A DNA stretch of 64,000 nucleotides from Pseudonocardia alni. GTDB lineage: Bacteria; Actinomycetota; Actinomycetes; Mycobacteriales; Pseudonocardiaceae. Both the position numbers and the translations under genes were made by a program. Below are positions 23,449 through 32,687 of the stretch, one piece after another. Under the pieces are notes generated by a model. That model was given only the letters and a program-made list of their open reading frames with translations, was not told the DNA's origin and did not search any database. Every line of letters begins with the position of its first letter. Position 1 is the first letter of the stretch. The stretch lies in NCBI RefSeq assembly GCF_002813375.1, contig NZ_PHUJ01000003.1, positions 4,154,001 through 4,218,000 of the forward strand, written 5' to 3'.

Positions 23449-23560
23449 GGGACGTCCTCCTCCATCGCAGGTACCTCTCGACCAGACCGTACTTGTCGGT
23501 AACCGATGTTCGGGAGACGGCGTGACGAAACCGTCAGGGGTCCGCGGCATGCTCTGGTCC

Positions 23561-24022
23561 ATGACGTCGTGGGGAGACTTCCGGCGGGCCGAGCCCGCGT
23601 TCGCCGATCTGTCCGAGCGGATCCTGCGGCGGGGGATCGCGCTCGTGATCGCGACGCTGCGCGCCGACGGGGCACCGCGCGTCTCCGGGATCGAGGTGGT
23701 GCTGGACGACGCCGGCGGTGACACCGAGCTCTCCTTCGGGTCGATGCCGGGCGCCCGGAAGGGCTCCGACCTGCGGCGGGACCCGCGGTTCGCGCTGCAC
23801 GCCGCACCGGCCGACCAGTCCGGCGGGGACCTCGGGGACGGCGACCTGAAGGTGTCGGGCCGGGCGGTGCTGCAGGGCCCGCTGTCCGGGCCGGTCACCG
23901 GGGACGCGTTCCGCGTCGATCTCACCGAGGTCGTCTGGACCGGGCTCAACGACGAGCGGAACCGTCTCGTGGTGCGCTGGTGGACCCCCGGTGGCGGGAT
24001 GCACGAGGTCTTGCGCGAGTGA
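23561..24022 (+). CDS. PNPOx-fold (pyridoxamine-5'-phosphate-oxidase-like) protein
   Basis: The 153-aa protein is a flavin/F420-type split-barrel. It contains ILRRGIALVIATLRADGAPRVSG, the first two strands, and FGSMPGARKGSDLRRDPRFALH, typical of the family's phosphate-binding loop. Members include PNPOx-like enzymes and F420-dependent reductases of unknown substrate. ATG 23561 is taken as the start; a longer frame is open but not family-like. It stands 19 bp before cbs, so it is likely co-transcribed with it. Confidence 0.82.
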   Translation: MTSWGDFRRAEPAFADLSERILRRGIALVIATLRADGAPRVSGIEVVLDDAGGDTELSFGSMPGARKGSDLRRDPRFALHAAPADQSGGDLGDGDLKVSGRAVLQGPLSGPVTGDAFRVDLTEVVWTGLNDERNRLVVRWWTPGGGMHEVLRE

Positions 24023-24041
24023 GCGGTGGGAGGATGCGTGC

Positions 24042-25412
24042 ATGCGCTACGTCGAGCACGTCGTCGATCTGGTCGGGAACACGCCCCTCGTCCGGCTGGG
24101 AGCGACGGCCGAGGGCATCGCCCCGCCGGTCCTGGCCAAGGTCGAGTACCTGAACCCCGGTGGATCGGTGAAGGATCGCATCGCCCTGCGGATGGTCGAG
24201 GCCGCCGAGGCCTCCGGTGAGCTGCGCCCGGGCGGCACGATCGTCGAGCCGACCTCGGGCAACACCGGGGTCGGGCTGGCGATGGTCGCCCAGCGCAAGG
24301 GCTACCAGTGCGTGTTCGTGTGCCCGGACAAGGTCGGGGAGGACAAGCGCAACGTCCTCAAGGCCTACGGCGCCGAGGTCGTGGTGTGCCCGACGGCGGT
24401 CGACCCCGAGCACCCCGACTCCTACTACCAGACCTCCGACCGGCTGGTCCGCGAGATCGAGGGCGCCTGGAAGCCCAACCAGTACGCGAACCCGGCCAAC
24501 CCCGAGTCGCACTACCACTCGACCGGCCCGGAGATCTGGCAGCAGACCGAGGGCCGGATCACCCACTTCGTGGCGGGGATCGGCACCGGCGGCACCATCT
24601 CGGGCATCGGGCGGTACCTCAAGGAGAAGTCGAACGGCGCCGTGCGGATCATCGGCGCCGACCCGGAGGGCTCGGTCTACTCCGGCGGCACCGGGCGTCC
24701 CTACCTGGTCGAGGGCGTCGGCGAGGACTTCTGGCCGACCACCTACGACCGCGAGGTCTGCGACGAGATCGTCGCCGTCTCCGACGCCGACTCCTTCGAG
24801 ATGACCCGCCGCCTCGCCCGTGAGGAGGCGCTGCTCGTCGGCGGTTCCTGTGGGATGGCGACCGTCGCCGCCCTGCGGGTCGCCGCGACGCTGCCCGCGG
24901 ACGCGGTGGTCGTCGTGCTGCTGCCCGACGGTGGCCGCGGCTACCTCGGCAAGGTCTTCAACGACCGCTGGATGGCGAGCTACGGCTTCCTCCCGCCGTC
25001 GCAGGGCGCGACCATCGGCGACGTGTTGCGGCGCAAGGACGGCGCGCTGCCCGCGCTGGTGCACGCACACCCCAACGAGACCGTCGCCGACGCCGCGCTC
25101 TACCTGCGTGAGTTCGGTGTCTCCCAGATGCCGGTGGTCAAGGCGGAGCCGCCGGTCATGGCGGCCGAGGTCGCCGGGTCGGTCAGCGAGCGCGACCTGC
25201 TCGACGCGCTGTTCACCGGGCGGGCCAAGCTCTCGGACCGGCTCGAGGACCACATGTCCGAGCCGCTGCCGACCCTCGGCGCCGGCGAGTCGGTGCAGGA
25301 CGCGATGGAGGCCTTCGCCAAGGCCGACGCCGCGCTGGTGCTGGAGGACGGCAAGCCCGCGGGCGTCGTCACCCGGTCCGACGTGATCGCCTTCCTCGGC
25401 GGCAACGCCTGA
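24042..25412 (+). CDS. cbs: Cystathionine beta-synthase with C-terminal CBS pair
   Basis: This PLP enzyme condenses serine and homocysteine to cystathionine in reverse transsulfuration. The 456-aa product has NPGGSVKDRIALRM with PLP-lysine K44, TSGNTGVGLAM, and GIGTGGTISGIGRYLKE as the phosphate loop. After about residue 330 there are two CBS motifs (ALVHAHPNETVADAALYLRE, then EPLPTLGAGESVQDAMEAF), the regulatory module. ATG 24042. It corresponds to Rv1077. The next gene, metB, uses the same intermediate, so the pair handles sulfur flow between homocysteine and cysteine. Confidence 0.95.
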   Translation: MRYVEHVVDLVGNTPLVRLGATAEGIAPPVLAKVEYLNPGGSVKDRIALRMVEAAEASGELRPGGTIVEPTSGNTGVGLAMVAQRKGYQCVFVCPDKVGEDKRNVLKAYGAEVVVCPTAVDPEHPDSYYQTSDRLVREIEGAWKPNQYANPANPESHYHSTGPEIWQQTEGRITHFVAGIGTGGTISGIGRYLKEKSNGAVRIIGADPEGSVYSGGTGRPYLVEGVGEDFWPTTYDREVCDEIVAVSDADSFEMTRRLAREEALLVGGSCGMATVAALRVAATLPADAVVVVLLPDGGRGYLGKVFNDRWMASYGFLPPSQGATIGDVLRRKDGALPALVHAHPNETVADAALYLREFGVSQMPVVKAEPPVMAAEVAGSVSERDLLDALFTGRAKLSDRLEDHMSEPLPTLGAGESVQDAMEAFAKADAALVLEDGKPAGVVTRSDVIAFLGGNA

Positions 25413-25450
25413 TCCGGCCCGCACGGGCGCCGGGAGTAGCCTCGGCGTCC

Positions 25451-26596
25451 ATGCAGGGCTTCTCCACGCGCGCGATCCACGCCGGCCAGGTCCCGGACCC
25501 GACGACCGGCGCGGTCACGACGTCGATCCACACCAGCTCGACCTACGCCCAGGACGGCGTCGGCGGGACCCGCGGGGGGTACGAGTACTCCCGCAGCGCC
25601 AACCCGACCCGGACCGTGCTGCAGGACCAGCTCGCCGCCCTGGAGGGCGGCCGGCACGCGCACGCGTTCGGCTCCGGGATGGGGGCGACGGACACGCTGC
25701 TGCGGATCCTGCTCAAGCCCGGTGACCACCTGGTCATCCCGCACGACGCCTACGGCGGCACGTTCCGGCTGGTGGACAAGGTGCTGTCCGGGTTCGGCGT
25801 CGAGCACACCCCGGTCGACCTCGCCGACCACGACGCCCTGCGCGCGGCGCTGCGGCCCACGACCAGGGTCGTGTGGTGCGAGACCCCGACCAACCCGCTG
25901 CTCGGCATCGCCGACATCGCGGTGCTGGCCGGGGTGGCGCACGAGGCGGGCGCGCGGCTCGTCGTCGACAACACCTTCGCCTCCCCGTACCTGCAGACGC
26001 CGCTGGCGCTGGGCGCCGACGTCGTCGTGCACTCCACGACCAAGTACGTCGGCGGCCACTCCGACGTCGTCGGCGGTGCACTGGTCACCGACGACGACGC
26101 ACTGTCCGAGCAGATCGCGTTCGTCCAGAACTCCACCGGCTCGGTGCCCGGCCCGTTCGACGCATGGCTGACCCTGCGCGGCGCGAAGACCCTCGCGGTG
26201 CGCATGGAGCGCCACTGCGACAACGCCGAGCGCGTCGCCGAGATGCTCTCCGCGCACCCCGCGGTGGCCTCGGTGCTCTACCCGGGCCTGCCCGGGCACC
26301 CCGGCCACGAGGTCGCGGCCAAGCAGATGCGCCGGTTCGGCGGGATGGTGTCGTTCCTCGCCGCGGGCGGGCGCGACGCGGCCCTGCGGATCTGCGCGGG
26401 CACCCGGCTGTTCACCCTCGCCGAGTCGCTGGGCGGGGTCGAGTCGCTGATCGAGCACCCGGGCGAGATGACCCACGCCTCGACCGCGGGATCGATGCTC
26501 GAGGTGCCGGACTCGCTGGTCCGGCTGTCGGTCGGCATCGAGGACGCCGACGACCTTCTCGACGACCTGCGGGCCGCGCTGGACGCGGCCCGGTAG
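25451..26596 (+). CDS. metB: Cystathionine gamma-synthase/lyase
   Basis: A fold-type I PLP enzyme of the Cys/Met metabolism family. The 381-aa product has FSTRAIHAGQVPDPTTGAV at the start, HSTTKYVGGHSDVVGG with PLP-lysine K198, and SLGGVESLIEHPGEMTHAS near the end. It forms cystathionine from O-acylhomoserine and cysteine, or cleaves cystathionine; sequence alone does not decide. It lies 38 bp after cbs, in the order seen at Rv1077-Rv1079. Confidence 0.93.
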   Translation: MQGFSTRAIHAGQVPDPTTGAVTTSIHTSSTYAQDGVGGTRGGYEYSRSANPTRTVLQDQLAALEGGRHAHAFGSGMGATDTLLRILLKPGDHLVIPHDAYGGTFRLVDKVLSGFGVEHTPVDLADHDALRAALRPTTRVVWCETPTNPLLGIADIAVLAGVAHEAGARLVVDNTFASPYLQTPLALGADVVVHSTTKYVGGHSDVVGGALVTDDDALSEQIAFVQNSTGSVPGPFDAWLTLRGAKTLAVRMERHCDNAERVAEMLSAHPAVASVLYPGLPGHPGHEVAAKQMRRFGGMVSFLAAGGRDAALRICAGTRLFTLAESLGGVESLIEHPGEMTHASTAGSMLEVPDSLVRLSVGIEDADDLLDDLRAALDAAR

Positions 26597-26611
26597 CGCC
26601 GCCCGGCGGGC

Positions 26612-26839
26612 TCAGCTGCGCGACTGCTCCGGCGACGGCGCGGGGGGCTGGACCACCGGCGGTGGTGGGATGACCAGGTCACCCGGGTCCACGCAGCCGC
26701 CGACCAGCGACCACGTGCCGTCGCCGCGGGCCTCGTAGCGGCCCGGGTCGGCACAGCCCGCGTCGTGCACGGTCGCCACCGCGAGCGCGGCCAGTCCGGC
26801 GGCCAGCAGCAGCGGTGCTGTCGTGCGCAGACGCGTCAT
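26612..26839 (-). CDS. Small secreted/anchored protein, 75 aa
   Basis: An N-terminal signal-like helix (LLLAAGLAALAVATV, about residues 9-23) is followed by two cysteines (C29, C49) that could form a disulfide. A Pro-rich tail, VIPPPPVVQPPAPSPEQ, is typical of wall-spanning linkers. ATG 26839. No known family. It overlaps the upstream region of ilvA on the opposite strand. Confidence 0.6.
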   Translation of the reverse strand: MTRLRTTAPLLLAAGLAALAVATVHDAGCADPGRYEARGDGTWSLVGGCVDPGDLVIPPPPVVQPPAPSPEQSRS

Positions 26840-26930
26840 TCGCGAGTCCCTCCCGACACCGGGCGCGCAGGAGACGTCACGCCCGGTGAGACATCGGCGA
26901 GGTTACCCGGGGCGGTGCGAGACTGCCGGG

Positions 26931-28154
26931 ATGGCCGCCCCCGTCATCCCCCCGGTCACCGCCGACGACGTGCTCTGCGCCCGCGAACTGCTCTCCGGCG
27001 TCGTGCGCACCACGCCCGTCGCCGGTGCCCGCGCCCTGTCCGACCTGACCGGCTCCCGGGTCGGTCTGAAGTGCGAGAACCTGCAGCGCACGGGCTCGTT
27101 CAAGATCCGCGGTGCCTACACCCGCATCGCCCGCCTCTCCGACGACGAACGTGCAGGTGGCGTCGTCGCGGCGTCGGCGGGCAACCACGCCCAGGGCGTC
27201 GCGCTCGCCGCACGGCTGCTGGGCGTGCGCGCCACCGTGTACATGCCCGAGCGGGCGGCCCTGCCCAAGGTCGACGCGACCCGCGGCTACGGCGCCGAGG
27301 TCGTGCTCACCGGCCGCACCGTCGACGAGGCCGTCACGGCCGCCACCGCGGCCGCCGAACGGTCGGGTGCGGTGTTCGTGCACCCCTTCGACCACCCCGA
27401 CATCATCGCCGGGCAGGGCACCGTCGGCTGCGAGATCCTCGACCAGGTCCCCGACGCCGGCACCGTGCTGATCTCCGCGGGCGGTGGTGGCCTGCTCGGC
27501 GGGACCGCCGCGGTCCTGCGCGCCGCCCGCCCGGACGTCCGGATCGTCGGGGTGCAGGCCGCAGGTGCCGCGGCCTGGCCGTCGTCGTTGGCGGCCGGCG
27601 AGCCGATGCCGGTCGGCGGGATGCGCACGATGGCAGACGGGATCGCCGTCGGCCGCCCGGGCGACGTCACGTTCGCCCAGGTCAGCAGCCTGATCGACGA
27701 GATGGTCACGGTGTCGGAGGACGCATTGTCCGCGGCACTGCTGCACTGCCTGGAACGGGCGAAGATGCTCGTCGAGCCGGCCGGTGCCGCGTCCGTCGCC
27801 GCGCTGATGGAGCAGCCCGACCGCTGGCCGGGGCCGGTCGTGTGCGTGCTGTCCGGCGGCAACGTCGACCCGCTCGTGCTGCTGCAGGTCATCCGGCACG
27901 GGCTGGTCGCCTCGTCCCGCTACCTCACGCTGCACCTGCGGATGCCCGACCGCCCCGGCGCGCTCGCCGAGCTCCTGGCCCGGGTCGGTCGGCTCGGGGC
28001 CAACGTCACCGACGTCGCGCACTCGCGGATCAGGGGCACGCTCGCGGTGGGGGAGGTCGACGTGGAGCTCAGCGTGGAGACGCGGGGGCCCGAGCACCGC
28101 GACGCCATCGTCGCCGACCTGCGCGAGGCCGGGCACTCCGTCGCCACGCCCTGA
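26931..28154 (+). CDS. ilvA: Threonine ammonia-lyase (threonine deaminase), ACT-containing
   Basis: Converts threonine to 2-oxobutanoate, the first step toward isoleucine. The 407-aa product has PLP-lysine K58 in RTGSFKIRGAY, ASAGNHAQGVALAA, and the phosphate loop SAGGGGLLGG. A C-terminal ACT domain (about residues 325-405, LTLHLRMPDRPGALAELLAR) suggests amino-acid feedback, as in the shorter catabolic/biosynthetic type with one ACT domain. ATG 26931. The product 2-oxobutanoate also arises from cystathionine cleavage, which links it to the cbs-metB pair. Confidence 0.93.
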   Translation: MAAPVIPPVTADDVLCARELLSGVVRTTPVAGARALSDLTGSRVGLKCENLQRTGSFKIRGAYTRIARLSDDERAGGVVAASAGNHAQGVALAARLLGVRATVYMPERAALPKVDATRGYGAEVVLTGRTVDEAVTAATAAAERSGAVFVHPFDHPDIIAGQGTVGCEILDQVPDAGTVLISAGGGGLLGGTAAVLRAARPDVRIVGVQAAGAAAWPSSLAAGEPMPVGGMRTMADGIAVGRPGDVTFAQVSSLIDEMVTVSEDALSAALLHCLERAKMLVEPAGAASVAALMEQPDRWPGPVVCVLSGGNVDPLVLLQVIRHGLVASSRYLTLHLRMPDRPGALAELLARVGRLGANVTDVAHSRIRGTLAVGEVDVELSVETRGPEHRDAIVADLREAGHSVATP

Positions 28155-28217
28155 CCCGCCCCGGCCCGCTCCGACCGCCCGGACCGGTTCCGACACGCTC
28201 GACCGGCTCCGACACGC

Positions 28218-28249
28218 GAACGGGCCCGGCCGACCGGCCGGGCCCGTTC
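28218..28249. terminator. Bidirectional hairpin terminator between ilvA and greA
   Basis: GAACGGGCCCGGC (28218-28230) pairs perfectly with 28237-28249 across a 6-nt loop. It stands between two convergent genes. Confidence 0.8.
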
Positions 28250-28265
28250 CGCGGGTGGTCGTGGG

Positions 28266-28760
28266 TCAGCCGGTGAAGGCCTCCACCGACACCAGCGTCA
28301 CCTTCATGGTTCCGCCGTCGGGCAGCTGGTACTCGCGGGTGTCGCCCGGCTTCGCGCCGAGCAGCGCCGCGCCGAGCGGGGAGTTCGGGGAGATGACCTG
28401 CAGGTCGCCGTGGCTGCCCTCCTCGCGCGAGCCGAGCAGGACCTTCTCGGCCTCGTCGTCGTCCTCGTAGCGGATCTCGAGGACGGTGCCGGGGGAGGCC
28501 TCGTCGGAGCTGGACGGCGCCGTGCCGACCTGGGCGGTGCGCAGCAGCTCCTGCAGCTGACGGATCCGGGCCTCCTGCTGACCCTGCTCCTCGCGCGCCG
28601 CGTGGTAGCCGCCGTTCTCCTTCAGGTCGCCCTCCTCGCGGCGGGCGTTGATCTCCGCGGCGATGACGGGCCGGTTCTCGATCAACCCGTCCAGCTCGGC
28701 CTTCAGCCGGTCGTAGGCGTCCTGGGTCAGCCAGGTGGCCTGGGTGTCCGTCACCGTCAT
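28266..28760 (-). CDS. greA: Transcription elongation factor GreA
   Basis: GreA enters the RNA polymerase secondary channel and stimulates cleavage of backtracked RNA. The 164-aa protein has the N-terminal coiled coil (about residues 10-80) whose tip carries the acidic [20 protein letters not shown] motif, with D and E poised for catalysis, and a C-terminal FKBP-like domain ending [22 protein letters not shown] 28760 has GGAGGAG upstream. It corresponds to Rv1080c. A terminator lies about 100 nt before the start codon in its leader. Confidence 0.96.
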   Translation of the reverse strand: MTVTDTQATWLTQDAYDRLKAELDGLIENRPVIAAEINARREEGDLKENGGYHAAREEQGQQEARIRQLQELLRTAQVGTAPSSSDEASPGTVLEIRYEDDDEAEKVLLGSREEGSHGDLQVISPNSPLGAALLGAKPGDTREYQLPDGGTMKVTLVSVEAFTG

Positions 28761-28862
28761 CAACTCCTCCAGGAAAACAGGACGTGTCACCGCCGGGACG
28801 CCTGGCGCCCGGCGGGCACACGGGGGTGGCGGCTCCGAGCGGCACGCCCCGAGTAAGGAAAA

Positions 28863-28886
28863 ACACGACCCGCCTGCGGGTCGTGT
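28863..28886 (-). terminator. Intrinsic terminator in the greA leader
   Basis: ACACGACCCGC (28863-28873) pairs with GCGGGTCGTGT (28876-28886). Read on the minus strand, the stem is followed directly by TTTTTCC, a rare true T-tract terminator in this GC-rich window. It stands about 100 nt upstream of the greA ATG and just downstream of a possible -10 box TAAGGT (near 28895-28905, minus strand). No minus-strand gene lies upstream for it to terminate. It may attenuate greA or release a short leader RNA. Confidence 0.75.
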
Positions 28887-29227
28887 AGGGCTCACCTTAC
28901 CACGGAGCGTGCCGCTCATCGCAGCCTTTCGGTGAACGGGCGCGCGTACCGGATAGTTCCCCGTCGAGGAATATTCGCAGGTGACGGGGTTGTCGGTGGC
29001 CGCACCACCGCCCCGGTCGCGTCGGCGTCAACCGTCCGTCGCAGACGGGTGCCCCGGCGGGAACAGATCGTGCGGGTGACGGCGTTGCCGATGCCGGAGC
29101 CCGTGCTCGGCGCGGTTCCTGTCGGTCCCCTCTGCCAGGATCGTCCCTGAGCACGACCTCGCCGCCCGCCGCCGGCAGCCGACCGGTGCGGGACCCGAGT
29201 CCGGTGACCGTGGAGGAACCCGCCCCG
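28887..29227. other. Divergent promoter region of greA and mca
   Basis: No gene is seen in these 341 bases. Both flanking genes read outward, so promoters for each must lie here or near the greA leader. A GGAATATTC dyad at about 28968 is the only AT-rich spot. Confidence 0.5.
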
Positions 29228-30178
29228 ATGGCTACGCAGTACACCCCGTCCGCCCTGCGCCCGGTCCAGCCGCCGGCGCCCGGCGAGCGTCCCCGGTTGA
29301 TGACGGTGCACGCCCACCCCGACGACGAGTCGTCGAAGGGCGCGGCGACCACCGCCCGGTACGTCGACGAGGGTCACGAGGTCATGGTCGTGACCTGCAC
29401 CGGTGGTGAGCGGGGCAGCATCCTGAACCCCGCGATGGACCGGCCGGACGTCCTGGAGAACATGACCGCGGTCCGCAACGCCGAGATGGCCCGCGCCGCC
29501 GAGATCCTCGGCGTGCAGCACGTCTGGCTGGGCTTCGTCGACTCCGGCCTGCCCGAGGGCGATCCGAAGCCCCCGCTGCCCGAGGGCTGCTTCGCCCTGG
29601 GTGACGTCGAGGAGCAGACCGCGGCCCTGGTGAAGGTCATCCGCGAGTTCCGCCCGCACGTGATCGTCACCTACGACGAGAACGGTGGTTACCCGCACCC
29701 GGACCACATCCGCACCCACGTCATCTCGATGGCGGCCTGGGAGGCCGCGGGCGACCCGGCACGCTTCCCGGAGGCCGGGGCTCCGTGGCAGCCGATGAAG
29801 CTCTACTACGGCCACGGCTTCTCCAAGGCCCGGCTGGAGGCCTTCCACAACGCCATCGTCGAGTCCGGCCAGGAGTCGCCGTATGCGGAGTGGCTGGAGA
29901 ACTGGAAGAGCGACCGGCCCGACCCCGGCACCCGGGTGACCACCAAGGTCCCGTGCTCGGACTGGTTCGGCCGGCGCGACGACGCGCTGCGTGCACACGC
30001 CACTCAGATCGACCCGGACAGCAGGTTCTTCTTCACCCCGCTCGAGGTGCAGGCCCGGGTGTGGCCCACCGAGGACTACGAGCTGGTCCAGTCCCTGGTC
30101 GACACCGAGGTCCCGGAGGACGACCTGTTCGCCGGCATCCCCGTCGAGATCGGCGGGGAGCGCCGTCGCGCCGGATGA
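29228..30178 (+). CDS. mca: Mycothiol S-conjugate amidase
   Basis: Mca hydrolyses mycothiol adducts of toxins and antibiotics to mercapturic acids plus GlcN-Ins, the actinobacterial counterpart of glutathione detoxification. The 316-aa product is a LmbE-type zinc enzyme: metal ligands lie in HAHPDDES (H30, D33) and in [10 protein letters not shown]. Mca-specific stretches are [20 protein letters not shown] and [23 protein letters not shown] 29228 is preferred; a GTG farther upstream is possible, since GGAGG lies between them. It corresponds to Rv1082. It shows the host makes mycothiol. Confidence 0.95.
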   Translation: MATQYTPSALRPVQPPAPGERPRLMTVHAHPDDESSKGAATTARYVDEGHEVMVVTCTGGERGSILNPAMDRPDVLENMTAVRNAEMARAAEILGVQHVWLGFVDSGLPEGDPKPPLPEGCFALGDVEEQTAALVKVIREFRPHVIVTYDENGGYPHPDHIRTHVISMAAWEAAGDPARFPEAGAPWQPMKLYYGHGFSKARLEAFHNAIVESGQESPYAEWLENWKSDRPDPGTRVTTKVPCSDWFGRRDDALRAHATQIDPDSRFFFTPLEVQARVWPTEDYELVQSLVDTEVPEDDLFAGIPVEIGGERRRAG

Positions 30179-30270
30179 GGGCACGCGGGCTCCGCGGGTA
30201 GCCTGGTCACCGGCCCCTCCCGCAGCTGCGGGGTGGTGCCGGTGATCCGGGAACCGGAGTACGGAGGCGC

Positions 30271-30582
30271 GTGGCGGTGCAGGTCGAGAACGTGACGGCT
30301 GTGGTGAACCAGGTCGTGACGGGCCTGCTCGTCCCGATGCAGGACCGGCCCCCGCCCCCCGGGCAGCTGCCCGAGTTCGGCAACGCGGCCCCCGCCGGGC
30401 TGGCGATCGTGCTGCTCCTGCTGCTCGCGACGGTCTTCCTCATCCGCAACATGAGCAAGCGGATCACCCGGCTCCCGGAGTCCTTCGACGGTGAGGACAC
30501 CGCGGAAGGCGGATCCGACCCGGCCGGCACCGCATCCGGGACCGCGACCGACCGCGGTGAGCCGGGACCGGCCCGCTCCTGA
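30271..30582 (+). CDS. Conserved single-span membrane protein (Rv1083-like), 103 aa
   Basis: After a Pro-rich N-terminus there is one hydrophobic helix (about residues 42-58, GLAIVLLLLLATVFLI) and then NMSKRITRLPESFDG, a conserved juxtamembrane block in this family. The tail is acidic and disordered. GTG 30271. It follows mca at the position of Rv1083 and may be co-transcribed with it. Function unknown. Confidence 0.75.
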   Translation: MAVQVENVTAVVNQVVTGLLVPMQDRPPPPGQLPEFGNAAPAGLAIVLLLLLATVFLIRNMSKRITRLPESFDGEDTAEGGSDPAGTASGTATDRGEPGPARS

Positions 30583-30607
30583 GTCGCCGACCCGCGGAAG
30601 CACCGGG

Positions 30608-31270
30608 TCAGCGCAGCAGGACCAGCCAGATCGCGACGTGGTGGCAGGCCCAGGCCAACACCGTCGCGGCGTGGAAGAACTCGTGGTAGCCGAACGTCGC
30701 GGGCCACGGGTCGGGCCGTCGTAGCGCGTACATGACCGCGCCGACGGTGTAGAGGGCCCCGCCGGCGAGCAGCAGCACGAGCGCGGCCACGCCACCGCCG
30801 GCCAGCAGTCCGGGCAGCACGAACACCGCGACCCAGCCGAGCGCGACGTAGATCGGCACCCCGACCCAGGCCGGCGCGGTCGGCCAGGCGAGCTTGAGCG
30901 CGACCCCGGCGAGCGCCCCGCCCCAGACGACGGCGAGCACCCAGGTGGCCGTCGCCGCGGGGAGCGCCAGCACCGAGACCGGCGTGTAGGTGCCCGCGAT
31001 GAACAGGAAGATCATCGAGTGATCGAGGCGCTTCATCAGTCGTCGACGGGCCGGGTCGACCCAGGTGCGCCGGTGGTACAGCGCACTGATCCCGAACAGG
31101 CCGAACGTGGTCAGCGTGTAGACGGCCGCGGCCGCGGCCGCGGAGGCCCCGACGAGCGCCCCCGCGACACTGACGAGCGCGGCGCACGCGAAGACGGAAC
31201 CGACGAGGCTCCACAGGTGCAGCCAGCCCCGCATACGGGGCTTGAGCGGGGCGGACGGGGCGATGCTCAC
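30608..31270 (-). CDS. Hemolysin III/TrhA-family membrane protein
   Basis: The 220-aa protein has seven spans and the PAQR-like zinc motifs of the family. The first block is FGISALYHRRTWVDPARRRLMKRLDHSMIF, cut here for length into SALYHR and RLDHSMIFLFIAGTYTPV; the second is FGYHEFFHAATVLAWACHHVAIW near the C-terminus. Homologues affect membrane energetics rather than lysing cells. GTG 31270 is chosen to keep a short cytoplasmic N-terminus. It matches Rv1085c and is divergent from the prenyl synthase gene. Confidence 0.9.
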   Translation of the reverse strand: MSIAPSAPLKPRMRGWLHLWSLVGSVFACAALVSVAGALVGASAAAAAAVYTLTTFGLFGISALYHRRTWVDPARRRLMKRLDHSMIFLFIAGTYTPVSVLALPAATATWVLAVVWGGALAGVALKLAWPTAPAWVGVPIYVALGWVAVFVLPGLLAGGGVAALVLLLAGGALYTVGAVMYALRRPDPWPATFGYHEFFHAATVLAWACHHVAIWLVLLR

Positions 31271-31350
31271 GCACCCCGACGTTACGGGTCGCGACGGCAG
31301 GGGTCCCGTCCGGCGGACGAACACCACACCCGGGACTAGGCTCCCTGTAC

Positions 31351-32121
31351 GTGGCCCTCCGAGACCTGCTCTACACGGTGTACGAGCGCAGGATCCTGCG
31401 TCAGATCGCGGGGGCCGAGCAGCCCAGGCACGTGGCGCTCATCCTCGACGGCAACCGCCGCTGGGCGCGGGAGGCGGGTCTGGCCGACCCCGCGGAGGGG
31501 CACCGTGCCGGCGCGGCGAAGATCGCCGAGATGCTCGGCTGGTGCTCCGAGGCCGGCGTCGAGGTCGTCACGGTGTTCCTGCTGTCCACCGACAACCTGG
31601 ACACCCGCTCTCCGGAGGAGCTCAAGGACCTCCTGGAGATCATTGCCGGGGTCGTCGACGACCTCTCCGGCCCGGACACCCCGTGGCGGCTGCGGGTCGT
31701 CGGCGCGATGGAGTTGCTGCCGAGCAGCCTGGCCGACCGGCTGACCGCGGCGGTCGCCCGTACCGGCGACCGCGGGGGCATCCAGCTGAACGTCGCCGTC
31801 GGCTACGGCGGCCGCCAGGAGATCGCCGACGCCGTCCGCAAGATGCTGCTGACCCAGGCGGAGGCGGGACGGACGATCGAGGAGCTCGCGGAATCGCTCG
31901 ACGTCGACCACATCGCGGAGCACCTCTACACCTCCGGACAGCCCGACCCGGACCTCGTCATCCGGACCAGTGGCGAGCAACGGCTGTCGGGGTTCCTGCT
32001 GTGGCAGTCGGCCCATTCGGAGTTCTGGTTCTGTGAGGCCTACTGGCCCGAGTTCCGCCGCGTCGATTTCCTGCGGGCGTTGCGCGACTTCGGCGCACGG
32101 CACCGACGTTTCGGCGGATGA
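31351..32121 (+). CDS. Short-chain Z-isoprenyl diphosphate synthase (Rv1086-like)
   Basis: A cis-prenyltransferase adding isopentenyl units to an allylic diphosphate. The 256-aa product has the catalytic D33 in LILDGNRRWARE, FLLSTDNL, and IRTSGEQRLSGFLLWQSAHSE. The N-terminal YTVYERRILRQI and the TSGQPDPDLVIRTSGE block match Rv1086, which makes Z,E-farnesyl diphosphate for decaprenyl phosphate, rather than the long-chain UppS. GTG 31351. It sits between hemolysin III and a terminator, as in mycobacteria. Confidence 0.92.
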   Translation: MALRDLLYTVYERRILRQIAGAEQPRHVALILDGNRRWAREAGLADPAEGHRAGAAKIAEMLGWCSEAGVEVVTVFLLSTDNLDTRSPEELKDLLEIIAGVVDDLSGPDTPWRLRVVGAMELLPSSLADRLTAAVARTGDRGGIQLNVAVGYGGRQEIADAVRKMLLTQAEAGRTIEELAESLDVDHIAEHLYTSGQPDPDLVIRTSGEQRLSGFLLWQSAHSEFWFCEAYWPEFRRVDFLRALRDFGARHRRFGG

Positions 32122-32202
32122 ATTCAGATCGACCGTAACTTCCGGTCGACTCACTCGTTATAGAAGCCCCGGAAACAGGGATCGCGATCCCCGGAAACGG
32201 GA

Positions 32203-32232
32203 AAGGCCCCGGGAGCGGACTCCCGGGGCCTT
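32203..32232. terminator. Bidirectional hairpin terminator
   Basis: AAGGCCCCGGGA (32203-32214) pairs perfectly with 32221-32232 over a 6-nt loop. The A/T ends give a terminator in both directions between the prenyl synthase and the first rodlin-like gene. Confidence 0.88.
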
Positions 32233-32255
32233 CCGCGCGTCGGTGACGCGAGGTC

Positions 32256-32687
32256 TTACTTGTCACCGCCGTGGTGCTTGCCACCGTCGATGTCGACCTT
32301 GTCGCCGTTGTCGGCGGCGTTGGTGCAGTCGACGCTGTTGTCCGACTCGACGCCCGACTTGTTGTAGGCCTCGCTGAACAGACCGCCCAGGGCGCCCTGG
32401 ACCAGGCTGTTGCCGTTGAGGGCGGTCCCGCAGGCCTGCGGCGAGACGTTGATGTTGTTGTTGGACAGGTTCACCAGGCCGGCGCTGTTCTTCTGCGCGA
32501 CACCCTCGGAGTCCTCCACGGTCGAGGCCTTGGCCTTGTTGCCGCTGAAGTAGCTCTCGTGGGACTTGGTGTTACCGCTGTCCTTGATGTGGGTGTCGCC
32601 ACCGTGCTCACCCGCGAACGCGAGCGGGCTCAGCGCGACGAGCGACGCGGCGCCGGCCGCGGCAACGATTCCAGCCTTCTTCAGCAC
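32256..32687 (-). CDS. Secreted rodlin/chaplin-like surface protein, paralogue 1
   Basis: The 143-aa protein begins with a Sec signal peptide, VLKKAGIVAAAGAASLVALS, with a cleavage site near PLAFA (residue 25). The mature part is rich in Asn, Gly and Ser, includes NLSNNNINVSPQACG and ends in a His/Lys/Asp-rich tail. Two cysteines remain (QACG and VDCTN). This start and the NNxNV block are shared with the gene at 33820-34209, so they are paralogues. Rodlins and chaplins coat aerial hyphae in streptomycetes; similarity is in style and signal peptide, not proven. GTG 32687 follows AGGAG. Confidence 0.75.
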   Translation of the reverse strand: MLKKAGIVAAAGAASLVALSPLAFAGEHGGDTHIKDSGNTKSHESYFSGNKAKASTVEDSEGVAQKNSAGLVNLSNNNINVSPQACGTALNGNSLVQGALGGLFSEAYNKSGVESDNSVDCTNAADNGDKVDIDGGKHHGGDK

